Assembly: GCA_016765515.1 (NCBI GenBank)
Contig: JAESPT010000187.1
Location: 1 to 5,432, forward strand
Direction: 5' to 3'
Source: Sneathiella sp.
GTDB taxonomy: Bacteria; Pseudomonadota; Alphaproteobacteria; Sneathiellales; Sneathiellaceae
Length of the DNA stretch: 5,432 bases
A program made the translations under genes and the position numbers. The notes under the pieces are model-generated. The model made no database searches and was not told the origin of the DNA. It saw only the letters and a list, made by a program, of their open reading frames with translations. Of this stretch, positions 1 to 5,353 are shown one piece after another. The first letter of the stretch is position 1. Each line of letters opens with the position of its first letter.

Positions 1-13
1 CGTTCCCCAGCCA
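1..13 (+). tRNA. 3' end of a tRNA, probably tRNA-Gln (partial)
   Basis: The window opens with cgttccccagcca. This fits the 3' strand of an acceptor stem (TTCCCCA), a G discriminator base and an encoded CCA. tRNA-Gln genes characteristically begin TGGGG and end CCCCAGCCA, which is why glutamine is preferred. The hairpin and T-run that follow at once support a transcribed RNA ending here. Only 13 bases are present, so the cloverleaf and anticodon cannot be checked, and identity rests on recall of tRNA-Gln ends. tRNA 3' ends are common integrase targets. Confidence 0.55.
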
Positions 14-31
14 CTCACTTCGTGAGTTTTT
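14..31 (+). terminator. Short hairpin plus T-run after the tRNA end
   Basis: CTCAC (14-18) pairs with GTGAG (22-26) around a TTC loop and is followed by five T (27-31). If A13 is counted, it can pair with T27 for a sixth base pair. The stem is short and only moderately G/C, so termination would be modest. Its position directly after the CCA end fits a tRNA transcript terminator. Confidence 0.55.
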
Positions 32-104
32 CCAAAGAGTGTTGAAATTTGGGTTTAGTGGGCTCGGTCTAGTCGGCTTGCCAAATTGGTCTACTTTCGG
101 CCAC

Positions 105-115
105 AAGCGGACGAT
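105..115 (+). repeat. Left copy of 11-bp inverted repeat flanking the FRG gene
   Basis: AAGCGGACGAT here is matched exactly by its reverse complement at 1320-1330. The FRG gene is the only gene between the copies. The left copy sits in a TTCGGCC-acaAGCGGAC context, which resembles a short intergenic phrase (ggccga / aagcggac) I recall as common in proteobacterial genomes, so it may be a dispersed repeat rather than an element end. About three or four perfect 11-bp inverted matches are expected by chance in a window this size. Confidence 0.35.
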
Positions 116-145
116 TAGAATTGTTGAATTGTGCGCAATTTAGAC

Positions 146-1261
146 TTAGCTTTCAAAATTGCGTTCTCTTAATTCCTCACAGACACCATCTAGGCTGGGG
201 AACATTGAACCAGCGGTAATTCCCATAAACCTTAAATCCTTCATCGCCGCCTCCCGTTCACTAGCTGATATATCAATCGCCCTAAGGTATTTAGAATTCT
301 TTTCCTGTTCCCTTAATAGTACATATTCTTCTATATCATCGAGTATGTCATCGAGATTTGTTATAGTTGTAGCTGACTGCTGTGGGACAAGCCTCGTATT
401 ACCTACAGCGATGAATTTTGCTATGGATAGATGGGGGAACGTAGGATTTAAATTTGATATTTGGGGATAGTCTTTTTCCCATGCTTCATTGTCAAATATA
501 TAAATTCTGACATCACCATTACCTCTGTATCCAATTGGCCAATCCCGAAATGCGAAAAAAGCTGAAACGTATGGTGAATATGACCAATCTAAAAGAGGCG
601 TTGGATAACCATGATGCTGCAAAAGATTTAAAAAAGATCCTCTCTGATTTGGAATATCTATGTCAAAATAATGAGATGTGATTGCACTAAGCCTTTGATG
701 TAACTCTATTACATCCTTATTTAAAAATTTCCGAATTTGATAGCGACCGCGTCTGTGGAATGATGTTCGCAATCTCCAGGGTTTTTGTTGCCCTCTAAAC
801 AAATGATTGGAATCAGGTAATTTGTTAAGATAGGTTCTAAAGTCACTCCAAGAAATTTTTTCACCATCGATCGCTGATTCACTTTCGTCTGGTCGCTTTT
901 TTAACTCGCACCTAAATTCATCGTTTGTGCCCAAAATTGCATCAATTGTTAACTTGCCATCATCTAATTTTAATTTGACTTTCGCTTTATCTGGATAAAA
1001 TTCAAGGTTTGGGTATAGATCTTTTATATCATCCCAATTGCAGGGATTTCCTGTCCCTGGTTCAACAGCATAAACCTCAGCGTCTAATTCGTGTTGCTCA
1101 GATATATTTTCCGTTAACATAAAGGCAATGGTAGCAGGAAAATCTTTCTTATTCGGCGCAATATTGACTTCAATATCATAGTGATTTTGTACTTCATCTA
1201 TGTTGACAATAATTTGACTAGATCCATCTCCCTGGTATGTACCAATCCATTGACCCTTCAT
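146..1261 (-). CDS. FRG-domain protein with uncharacterised N-terminal domain
   Basis: This is a 371-residue cytoplasmic protein with no signal peptide or membrane segment. I start it at the ATG giving MKGQWIG, because GGGAG lies 8 bases upstream; a longer reading would need a TTG that overlaps this ribosome site. Residues 1 to about 125 are strand-rich (MKGQWIGTYQG, IIVNIDEV, KVKLKLDDGKLTIDAIL) and suggest a small beta-barrel or sensor-like module I cannot name. Residues about 135-367 form the FRG domain: LFRGQ at 154-158, W162 and LRTSFHRR, the core LLQHHGYPTPLLDW at 213-226, SAFFAF at 233-238, NTRLVPQQSA at 288-297, and a FMGITAGSMFPSLDG end at 345-359. The FRG family is widespread; I know of no settled activity. 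It is often met in accessory DNA. The gene is clearly lower in GC than the genes to its right and lies between a tRNA end and an IS30 remnant, consistent with transfer. A defence or toxin role is inference only. Confidence 0.88.
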   Translation of the reverse strand: MKGQWIGTYQGDGSSQIIVNIDEVQNHYDIEVNIAPNKKDFPATIAFMLTENISEQHELDAEVYAVEPGTGNPCNWDDIKDLYPNLEFYPDKAKVKLKLDDGKLTIDAILGTNDEFRCELKKRPDESESAIDGEKISWSDFRTYLNKLPDSNHLFRGQQKPWRLRTSFHRRGRYQIRKFLNKDVIELHQRLSAITSHYFDIDIPNQRGSFLNLLQHHGYPTPLLDWSYSPYVSAFFAFRDWPIGYRGNGDVRIYIFDNEAWEKDYPQISNLNPTFPHLSIAKFIAVGNTRLVPQQSATTITNLDDILDDIEEYVLLREQEKNSKYLRAIDISASEREAAMKDLRFMGITAGSMFPSLDGVCEELRERNFES

Positions 1262-1283
1262 CAATAACTCTCCCAAAACTAAA

Positions 1284-1295
1284 AGTTAGCTAACT
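1284..1295. promoter_or_regulatory. 12-bp perfect palindrome in the FRG gene leader
   Basis: AGTTAGCTAACT is its own reverse complement. It lies 22 bases upstream of the FRG gene ATG and just above its ribosome site, where a dimeric repressor or an early transcript hairpin could act. About one 12-bp perfect palindrome is expected by chance in 5.4 kb, so only the position makes it suggestive. No cognate regulator gene is in the window. Confidence 0.3.
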
Positions 1296-1319
1296 GAATT
1301 AACTCATCATCCACTGTTT

Positions 1320-1330
1320 ATCGTCCGCTT
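1320..1330 (-). repeat. Right copy of 11-bp inverted repeat flanking the FRG gene
   Basis: ATCGTCCGCTT is the exact reverse complement of bases 105-115. Outside the core, the two copies share only CC at positions 3-4 before the repeat. This copy lies between the FRG leader and the IS30 remnant, directly downstream of the remnant's stop codon, in the place where the right end of an IS30 element would be expected. Confidence 0.35.
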
Positions 1331-1335
1331 TGGGT

Positions 1336-1450
1336 TGTGATCTCAACCGATCATTGCAACACATTGGTTAAATCTGTCTGCTGGCGTTTCAAATTGCAAT
1401 GTCTTTCTGGGGCGTTCATTTAACTGGCGAGCAATGCTATTGAGATCACA
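1336..1450. repeat. 11-bp inverted repeat bracketing the IS30 remnant
   Basis: TGTGATCTCAA at 1336-1346 is repeated as its exact reverse complement, TTGAGATCACA, at 1440-1450. The two arms sit at the two ends of the transposase remnant, 93 bases apart. The left arm is also part of a near-palindrome GGTTGTGATCTCAACC at 1333-1348 (two mismatched position pairs), which overlaps the stop codon. The arms do not extend further. They could be a footprint of the rearrangement that removed the rest of the element, or chance. Confidence 0.5.
1343..1447 (-). pseudogene. IS30-family transposase, C-terminal remnant
   Basis: Read on the minus strand, the 34 codons before a TGA stop give DLNSIARQLNERPRKTLQF followed by ETPADRFNQCVAMIG. 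The phrase A-x-x-LN-x-RPRKTL-x-F-x-TPA is the hallmark C-terminus of IS30-family DDE transposases. The catalytic core and the N-terminal HTH are missing. The open frame continues to about 1609, but those residues do not resemble a transposase, so the remnant is taken to begin near the Asp codon at 1447. This is debris of a decayed or deleted insertion sequence and cannot transpose. It has the same orientation as the FRG gene. Confidence 0.85.
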
Positions 1451-1693
1451 GTCGATAGTAGACATACAAACAACCATCAGCAATATATAATGAAAGGCTA
1501 TACAATTATTAGCATAGTCATAACGTGTATATTTAACAGTACCAAATAAGTGGTTTTCCTGCTTTTCAGCAGCCCCGAACATTCCCCGTCCCGATTTTGT
1601 AGAAACCACACGCGCCTTCTTGATCCCCTTCTCCAGCGCGCTACTTCTAATTCATAATTCAAACGCTTCTCTAAACCCACGGGAGTATTCAAT
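1448..1693. other. Intergenic stretch with no recognised gene
   Basis: Between the IS30 remnant and the gene at 1694 I see no convincing coding sequence. The minus-strand open frames here give low-complexity or Arg/Trp-rich peptides without family features. The first part is AT-rich and holds a TATAAT (see promoter entry). CTGCT/AGCAG at 1559-1572 can form a 5-bp hairpin with a TTTC loop but has no T-run. The last part must carry the leader of the downstream gene. Confidence 0.5.
1463..1491 (+). promoter_or_regulatory. Candidate sigma-70-type promoter
   Basis: A perfect TATAAT at 1486-1491 lies 17 bases after CATACA at 1463-1468, which matches TTGACA at only three of six positions. It points at the gene starting at 1694 and would give a leader of nearly 200 bases. 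The surrounding sequence is AT-rich, so a chance TATAAT is quite possible. Confidence 0.3.
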
Positions 1694-2503
1694 ATGGGAT
1701 CGTTTCAGAGACTGTTTAGATTTGCGGCATTGGCCGTCATCCTTGTACCAGCTTATGCCGCGACACTTATGGCAGCGCCGCAGATTCTAGCGGTGGCATC
1801 GACCACGCTGGATGCGAAAATGCAGTGTTTTGAGGGGCAGTGCAGCGCTGAATTGTCTTCCATCTGTCTGCAGGAGGATCGGTCAGCGCCTTACGCAATG
1901 ACCGAATATTACATTCATGGCGGAAAAAAACTGATCCTTACCGGTCATCACGCTGATGGTCGTAAAACAGTGATTTCAAATCTGCCTTTAACAATCGTAG
2001 CCGCGCGGGGACAGAATGCGGTGCGTGTCAGTTTTCCTGAAAGCCTGATGCGCGCGAGTGACCTGACCATGGTCAGTCTTTCCGTGCCTGAAAATATCAC
2101 GGTTATTCCTGTCGCCTCTATTCATGATGACAAACCGCAGACTGCTTTTGATATATCGCTGGCCGCCAGTACTTTACGCGTGGCCGCAACCGGGATTGTT
2201 GATAAAAACACAAAGAACAAGGCAACGGCAGAACTGGTTAATCATGCGATCAACGGGCTGCCTGTGCGCGGGCGGGCCGATCCAAAAGTTCGCGATCAGG
2301 CCAAGACGCAGTTTCTCTCCGTTGCAAGAGCCGCCAACGTTTCAACCAACGCCAGGGACCGGGCTGTCAGGATTGTCAGCACATGCCACGCAGACACAAC
2401 CTTTGGCCTGCAAAACTATCGCACATGCCTGGGAAGCTGGCACGATATGCTGCTTGAGGAGTTGAACGGTAAATTCTGGGACGCTGTTAAAACCGGCAGC
2501 TAA
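1694..2503 (+). CDS. Secreted protein of unknown function
   Basis: This is a 269-residue protein starting at an ATG with GGGAG 8 bases upstream. Residues 1 to about 28 form a signal peptide: basic start (FQRLFRF), hydrophobic core (AALAVILVPAYAATL), and a likely cut near MAA-PQ or YAA. The mature start ILAVASTTLDAKMQC is followed by a Cys-rich stretch, CFEGQCSAELSSICLQ, with Cys45, Cys50 and Cys58. Two further cysteines, 231 and 245, lie in CHADTTFGLQNYRTC, so disulphides in the periplasm are likely. With five cysteines, one would stay unpaired or bind something. The middle (about 80-165) looks beta-rich, the end helical. The C-x4-C-x-AELSS-x-CLQ pattern feels like a conserved uncharacterised alphaproteobacterial family, but I cannot name it. 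There is no C-terminal sorting tail, unlike its neighbours. GC is higher than in the FRG gene, so it is probably resident DNA. Confidence 0.82.
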   Translation: MGSFQRLFRFAALAVILVPAYAATLMAAPQILAVASTTLDAKMQCFEGQCSAELSSICLQEDRSAPYAMTEYYIHGGKKLILTGHHADGRKTVISNLPLTIVAARGQNAVRVSFPESLMRASDLTMVSLSVPENITVIPVASIHDDKPQTAFDISLAASTLRVAATGIVDKNTKNKATAELVNHAINGLPVRGRADPKVRDQAKTQFLSVARAANVSTNARDRAVRIVSTCHADTTFGLQNYRTCLGSWHDMLLEELNGKFWDAVKTGS

Positions 2504-2803
2504 CGCTTTAAAGGAGCTAAGACGCGACTTCTTCGAATTGCCTGAGACCCCACAGCAGGGGGATGACAAAAATCCTCCCCAATTACGCCTGCCAGCCCCA
2601 CATGCAGGATCTGTCCGGCAATCAATGCACGATGTCCCTATAGCAGTGGATGCAAAATTGCTGTTTCCAACCCCATGAAGAGATAAATGTATCCTCACCA
2701 ACAGGTAAATTAGCGTTGACTAAATACACAATCATAAGCAATATTGATTTATAGTTATTACTACCTAAGTGAGTTTCCAAAAAACAGAGGGGGATATAAC
2801 GCA
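2504..2803. other. 300-bp intergenic region, no gene seen
   Basis: No coding sequence is supported here. Just after the upstream stop, GGGGGAT and ATCCTCC near 2559-2578 can pair with one G-T wobble, and CCTGC/GCAGG at 2588-2608 form a 5-bp stem with an 11-base loop. Neither is followed by a T-run, so no clear terminator is present for the upstream gene. From about 2700 the sequence turns AT-rich and carries the candidate promoter and ribosome site of the next gene. Confidence 0.5.
2716..2745 (+). promoter_or_regulatory. Candidate promoter for the IPLPI-tail protein
   Basis: TTGACT (five of six to the -35 consensus) at 2716-2721 is followed after 18 bases by AATATT at 2740-2745 (four of six to TATAAT). 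The AT-rich setting and the distance of about 60 bases to the ATG at 2804 fit a promoter for that gene and possibly for the pentapeptide-repeat gene after it. Confidence 0.4.
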
Positions 2804-3376
2804 ATGGGAAAAAATATTCTGTGCCTGGCAGTATTTTGGCTGATGGTGATGACCGGCACCGCGCACGCCATTACATATAATGTTAATCGCACGATTGACG
2901 ATGGTACCGTAATCGGCTTCATTGAAACGGACGGAACCCTTGGCTCCTTGAGCGCGGCTAACATCACGAACTGGATGTTTACTTTAACGGCTCCCACCCT
3001 GAACGGTGGTTCACCGGACGTGATTGATTACGCGACGCAGGTTCGGATAGAACTTGATGGTCCGGGTGTCGTTGCAACCGCCACTCAGATTACCTTTGAT
3101 TTCTCAGTCTCATCGGCACGTCTTTTGTTTCTCGGGGGAGACCTTAACTATTGGTGCTTAGAGGCTATTGGAGCCTGTGAGAACCGCACCGGTGAACTTA
3201 TTGGACAAAGCGAATTTGGTCGCATCGCTGCATTTGCAGAACGGCAAGGGCAAGTTGTTATTGCATCCATTTCTACTATCCCCCTCCCTATCGGATTACC
3301 ACTCTTTGCAGGAGGTTTGAGCCTCATGGCCTTACTGGGGTGGCACAGAAAGCGAAATGCAGCCGTGACCTCTTAA
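2804..3376 (+). CDS. Small exported protein with IPLPI-type C-terminal sorting tail
   Basis: This is a 190-residue protein. The ATG at 2804 is chosen because GAGGGGGA lies about 9 bases upstream and it begins a clean signal peptide: MGKN, a hydrophobic core, and AHA at 20-22 as the cut site. A longer in-frame start exists but lacks these. The mature part starts ITYNVNRTIDDGTVIGFIE and TDGTLGSLSAANITNW (24-57), a pattern I recall from other proteins with PEP-CTERM-like tails, of unknown function. C118 and C125 could form a disulphide. The end is tripartite: IPLPI (159-163), a hydrophobic helix (about 164-180), then HRKR (181-184). That is the architecture of PEP/VPLPA-CTERM substrates handled by exosortases, which fits export and then surface or matrix release. 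The motif is a variant of VPLPA. It may share a transcript with the gene 94 bases downstream. Confidence 0.85.
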   Translation: MGKNILCLAVFWLMVMTGTAHAITYNVNRTIDDGTVIGFIETDGTLGSLSAANITNWMFTLTAPTLNGGSPDVIDYATQVRIELDGPGVVATATQITFDFSVSSARLLFLGGDLNYWCLEAIGACENRTGELIGQSEFGRIAAFAERQGQVVIASISTIPLPIGLPLFAGGLSLMALLGWHRKRNAAVTS

Positions 3377-3470
3377 AAATTCGTAGCCTCTATGTCGTTC
3401 CATTCTTTCTTGTGATAAGGGTGTTGGATCTTGTCATTAATTCAACGTTTTCCCTTCGAGCAAGGACATC

Positions 3471-4043
3471 ATGAGAGAAAAACGCACATGGACGGATCAC
3501 GAATTTAGGAGCCTTAAATTCCCGGAAAAGTCTGTAACCGACTTAGTTTTCACAGACTGCCAGTTTCGCAGCTGCAATTTTTCAGAAACTGAGCTGAAAA
3601 ATTGCCGGTTTGAAAATTGTCAATTCACTGGCTGTAACCTCAGCAATTCCAAAATTATCGAGTCTCGATTTGTCGATGTGGAATTTGACGGGTGCAAGTT
3701 GATGGGAATTGACTGGACCCGTGTTTCACAGCCTTTTGACGTCTCTTTTCATCAGTGCCTGCTCGACTATGGCAATTTTGAACAACAGAATCTGGCACGG
3801 ATTAAAGTTACAGAATGCTCGGCGCGCAGTCTTTATTTCAAAGAGTGCGATCTTACCCATGCAAATTTTGACGGCACTGATTTGAGAGATGCCAGTTTTG
3901 AGAATTGCAAACTTGGTCACGCTGATTTCTCGGATGCAAAAAATCTCGTTCTGGAACTGGGTGGGAATAATCTGGCTCACGCTATCCTGTCCGTTGAAAC
4001 CGCCCTCACCTTGCTCAGAGAATTCCGGATTGTTGTTCGTTGA
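3471..4043 (+). CDS. McbG/Qnr-like pentapeptide-repeat protein
   Basis: This is a 190-residue soluble protein, with AAGGA 4 bases before the ATG. Residues 30-79 are ten consecutive five-residue repeats (CQFRS, CNFSE, TELKN, CRFEN, CQFTG, CNLSN and so on). A break follows at IDWTRVSQPFD (80-90), then thirteen more from VSFHQ to ADFSD (91-155). Central F or L alternates regularly and C or A often sits two residues before it, as in right-handed quadrilateral beta-helices. The tail ILSVETALTLLREFRIVV (172-189) matches in layout the C-terminal dimerisation helix of Qnr and McbG. Overall length (McbG is 187 residues), the mid-protein break and the tail all fit that group, whose members mimic DNA and protect gyrase/topoisomerase IV from microcin B17 or quinolones. 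Whether this protein touches gyrase is inference; many pentapeptide-repeat proteins have no known target. No microcin genes are nearby. It is convergent with the gene at 4175-5317. Confidence 0.88.
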   Translation: MREKRTWTDHEFRSLKFPEKSVTDLVFTDCQFRSCNFSETELKNCRFENCQFTGCNLSNSKIIESRFVDVEFDGCKLMGIDWTRVSQPFDVSFHQCLLDYGNFEQQNLARIKVTECSARSLYFKECDLTHANFDGTDLRDASFENCKLGHADFSDAKNLVLELGGNNLAHAILSVETALTLLREFRIVVR

Positions 4044-4124
4044 AGATAAGTCTTAAACGTTAGAAACCGCGTGATTGCAATTACTTGCGCCATGCCAAGA
4101 ATTGCCCGTGTGTACTAACGCCAC

Positions 4125-4148
4125 AAAAAACGGCCCCGAAGGGCCGTT
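4125..4148 (-). terminator. Strong intrinsic terminator with UUCG loop
   Basis: AACGGCCC (4129-4136) and GGGCCGTT (4141-4148) form a perfect 8-bp stem. Read on the minus strand the loop is TTCG closed by C-G, the extra-stable tetraloop, and the stem runs into TTTTTT (4130-4125). It lies 26 bases beyond the stop of the VPLPA-tail gene. On the plus strand no T-run follows, so it would at best slow transcription coming from the pentapeptide-repeat gene. Confidence 0.9.
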
Positions 4149-4174
4149 AATGAGGTTATCCCCAAAAGAGTAGC

Positions 4175-5317
4175 TTATGCGTTACAACGTTTGCGCCATC
4201 CGGCGAAGCCGAAGACTGCAAGCGCTGCGCCGAACAGCGGGAAGGCCGCGGGCAGCGGTACAACACTTACTTCAAACGAACAACCAGTCATGCTCACATT
4301 ATTGAAATTGATACTATCCGTCATCACTTGACCGCAACCCTGAACATTGTTCCAACCAGCTACGTTTTTCTCGCCATGACGACCATAGTCCCAGAAGGAT
4401 ATGCCGTTGAAAAATACATTATTAAAATTAAAGCTGTTAACACCGCTATCTGCGTCAACCAGGAACAGAACGTTATTCAGTCCCATGCCATTCGTTTGAT
4501 CAACAAGAAGATTTGCCTGTGTAATATCCAGATACGCGTTTTCCTGAAGGCGGAATATAACAAAAGTGTCCGCAACACCAGAGATCGTCCAGGTGCTGTT
4601 CTGCAACAGGAATTTACTGTCACCATCGCCCAAATCAACCACATTCAGACCGGAGCCAAAAGTGCTCTTCGTATCGCTATTTATAACGTCAAACTCGAAC
4701 ATGCCGTCATAGGCGGGTGTCTCTGCCAAATTCCAGTAGTTAGTTGTCAGGGTTTGAGCTTCATTTTTCAGATCTGTCATGAGCGTTGAGAAGCCTCCCT
4801 GAACACCTTTGTTTTCGCCAAGGTTCGTCAGGTTTGGGCCGGGAGTTCCATGTTTGCTATCTGCATCGAGCTCTTTACCACTATCTGTACAGGTGCTGTA
4901 AAGTCCGGCACACTCTATTCCCTGTGTCCCTTGATTACCGGCTCCGGTATTTTGAGAGTAGATATGGGATTTACTGCTGGTGATAACCCCATTTGTTTCA
5001 GTGATGGCGACATCACCATCATATGTTATGCCGCTTGATGCGCGAGCACTGCCATGAATACCTGGGACATTTGGAACGCTGCCTGGCGGTGAAACTGCAC
5101 CATTTGCGCCGATGGCACCAAGTTCTGAATCTGACAAATGCAGAGGATTCCCCACATTGTTTTTATCGCTGTTACTTTGGCCTGTTGCAATAACAAGGTA
5201 ATCAGGCAGGTATGTTGCAGCTTGAACGGACGATATGCCAATACTGGCAAAAGCAGTACTGGCGGCAATCGCTATGCCCGCAATGACTCTGCCCGACTCT
5301 TTAATCTGAATTTTCAT
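4175..5317 (-). CDS. Secreted VPLPA-CTERM protein, choice-of-anchor-A-like
   Basis: This is a 380-residue protein. I start it at the ATG giving MKIQIKESGR, preceded by GGAGGGG 4 bases away; a start 22 codons earlier has no such site. The signal peptide covers about 1-33, cut after VQA. The mature protein is rich in Asn, Gly, Ser and Asp, low in Lys/Arg, and probably an extended beta fold. It opens YLPDYLVIATGQSNSD, reminiscent of the start of choice-of-anchor-A domains. The segment NVLFLVDADSG (282-292) followed by repeated S-[FI]-NFNNV (295-301 and 335-341) and the Cys328/Cys346 pair resembles their C-terminal half. The tail is VPLPA (353-357), a hydrophobic helix (358-373) and WRKR (374-377), the VPLPA-CTERM signal recognised by exosortase-type enzymes. 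Expected fate is export, tail cleavage, and a cell-surface or biofilm-matrix location. C378 lies after the Arg cluster. The gene is transcribed alone and ends at the UUCG terminator. Confidence 0.88.
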   Translation of the reverse strand: MKIQIKESGRVIAGIAIAASTAFASIGISSVQAATYLPDYLVIATGQSNSDKNNVGNPLHLSDSELGAIGANGAVSPPGSVPNVPGIHGSARASSGITYDGDVAITETNGVITSSKSHIYSQNTGAGNQGTQGIECAGLYSTCTDSGKELDADSKHGTPGPNLTNLGENKGVQGGFSTLMTDLKNEAQTLTTNYWNLAETPAYDGMFEFDVINSDTKSTFGSGLNVVDLGDGDSKFLLQNSTWTISGVADTFVIFRLQENAYLDITQANLLVDQTNGMGLNNVLFLVDADSGVNSFNFNNVFFNGISFWDYGRHGEKNVAGWNNVQGCGQVMTDSINFNNVSMTGCSFEVSVVPLPAAFPLFGAALAVFGFAGWRKRCNA

Positions 5318-5338
5318 AACCCCTCCAGGAATGCAAGA

Positions 5339-5353
5339 TATGGCCAAGCCATA
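5339..5353 (-). promoter_or_regulatory. Hairpin/dyad in leader of the VPLPA-tail gene
   Basis: TATGGC (5339-5344) and GCCATA (5348-5353) form a perfect 6-bp dyad with a 3-base centre, 21 bases upstream of the ATG. In the transcript it would be a small hairpin just above the ribosome site; in DNA it could be an operator half-site pair. The further upstream sequence to 5432 is AT-rich, as promoters are, but I find no convincing -35/-10 pair. Confidence 0.3.

Noticed and set aside
127..140. AATTG-TGCG-CAATT hairpin just after the FRG stop codon as a terminator
   Set aside because: Only a 5-bp, mostly A/T stem with no T-run in either direction.
1460..1692. Minus-strand open frames reaching up to 1609 and 1692, one being the upstream extension of the IS30 remnant
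   Set aside because: The peptides show no transposase or other family features and no ribosome site stands before their starts; only the last 34 codons of the 1343 frame are recognisable.
2769..2788. GTGAGTTTCCAAA near 2770 resembles GTGAGTTTTTCCAAA at 22-36, suggesting a direct repeat (att site) pairing with the tRNA end
   Set aside because: The match needs a two-base gap, does not include the CCA end of the tRNA, and falls between two resident-looking genes; it is short enough to be chance.
3377..3470. A separate promoter for the pentapeptide-repeat gene (TTGTGA, TTGGAT and similar hexamers)
   Set aside because: No -35/-10 pair with acceptable spacing and match was found; co-transcription with the upstream gene is as likely.
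4328..4789. Plus-strand open frame of 153 codons opposite the VPLPA-tail gene
   Set aside because: It is antisense to a gene with clear signal peptide, family features and sorting tail; its peptide has no recognisable motif.
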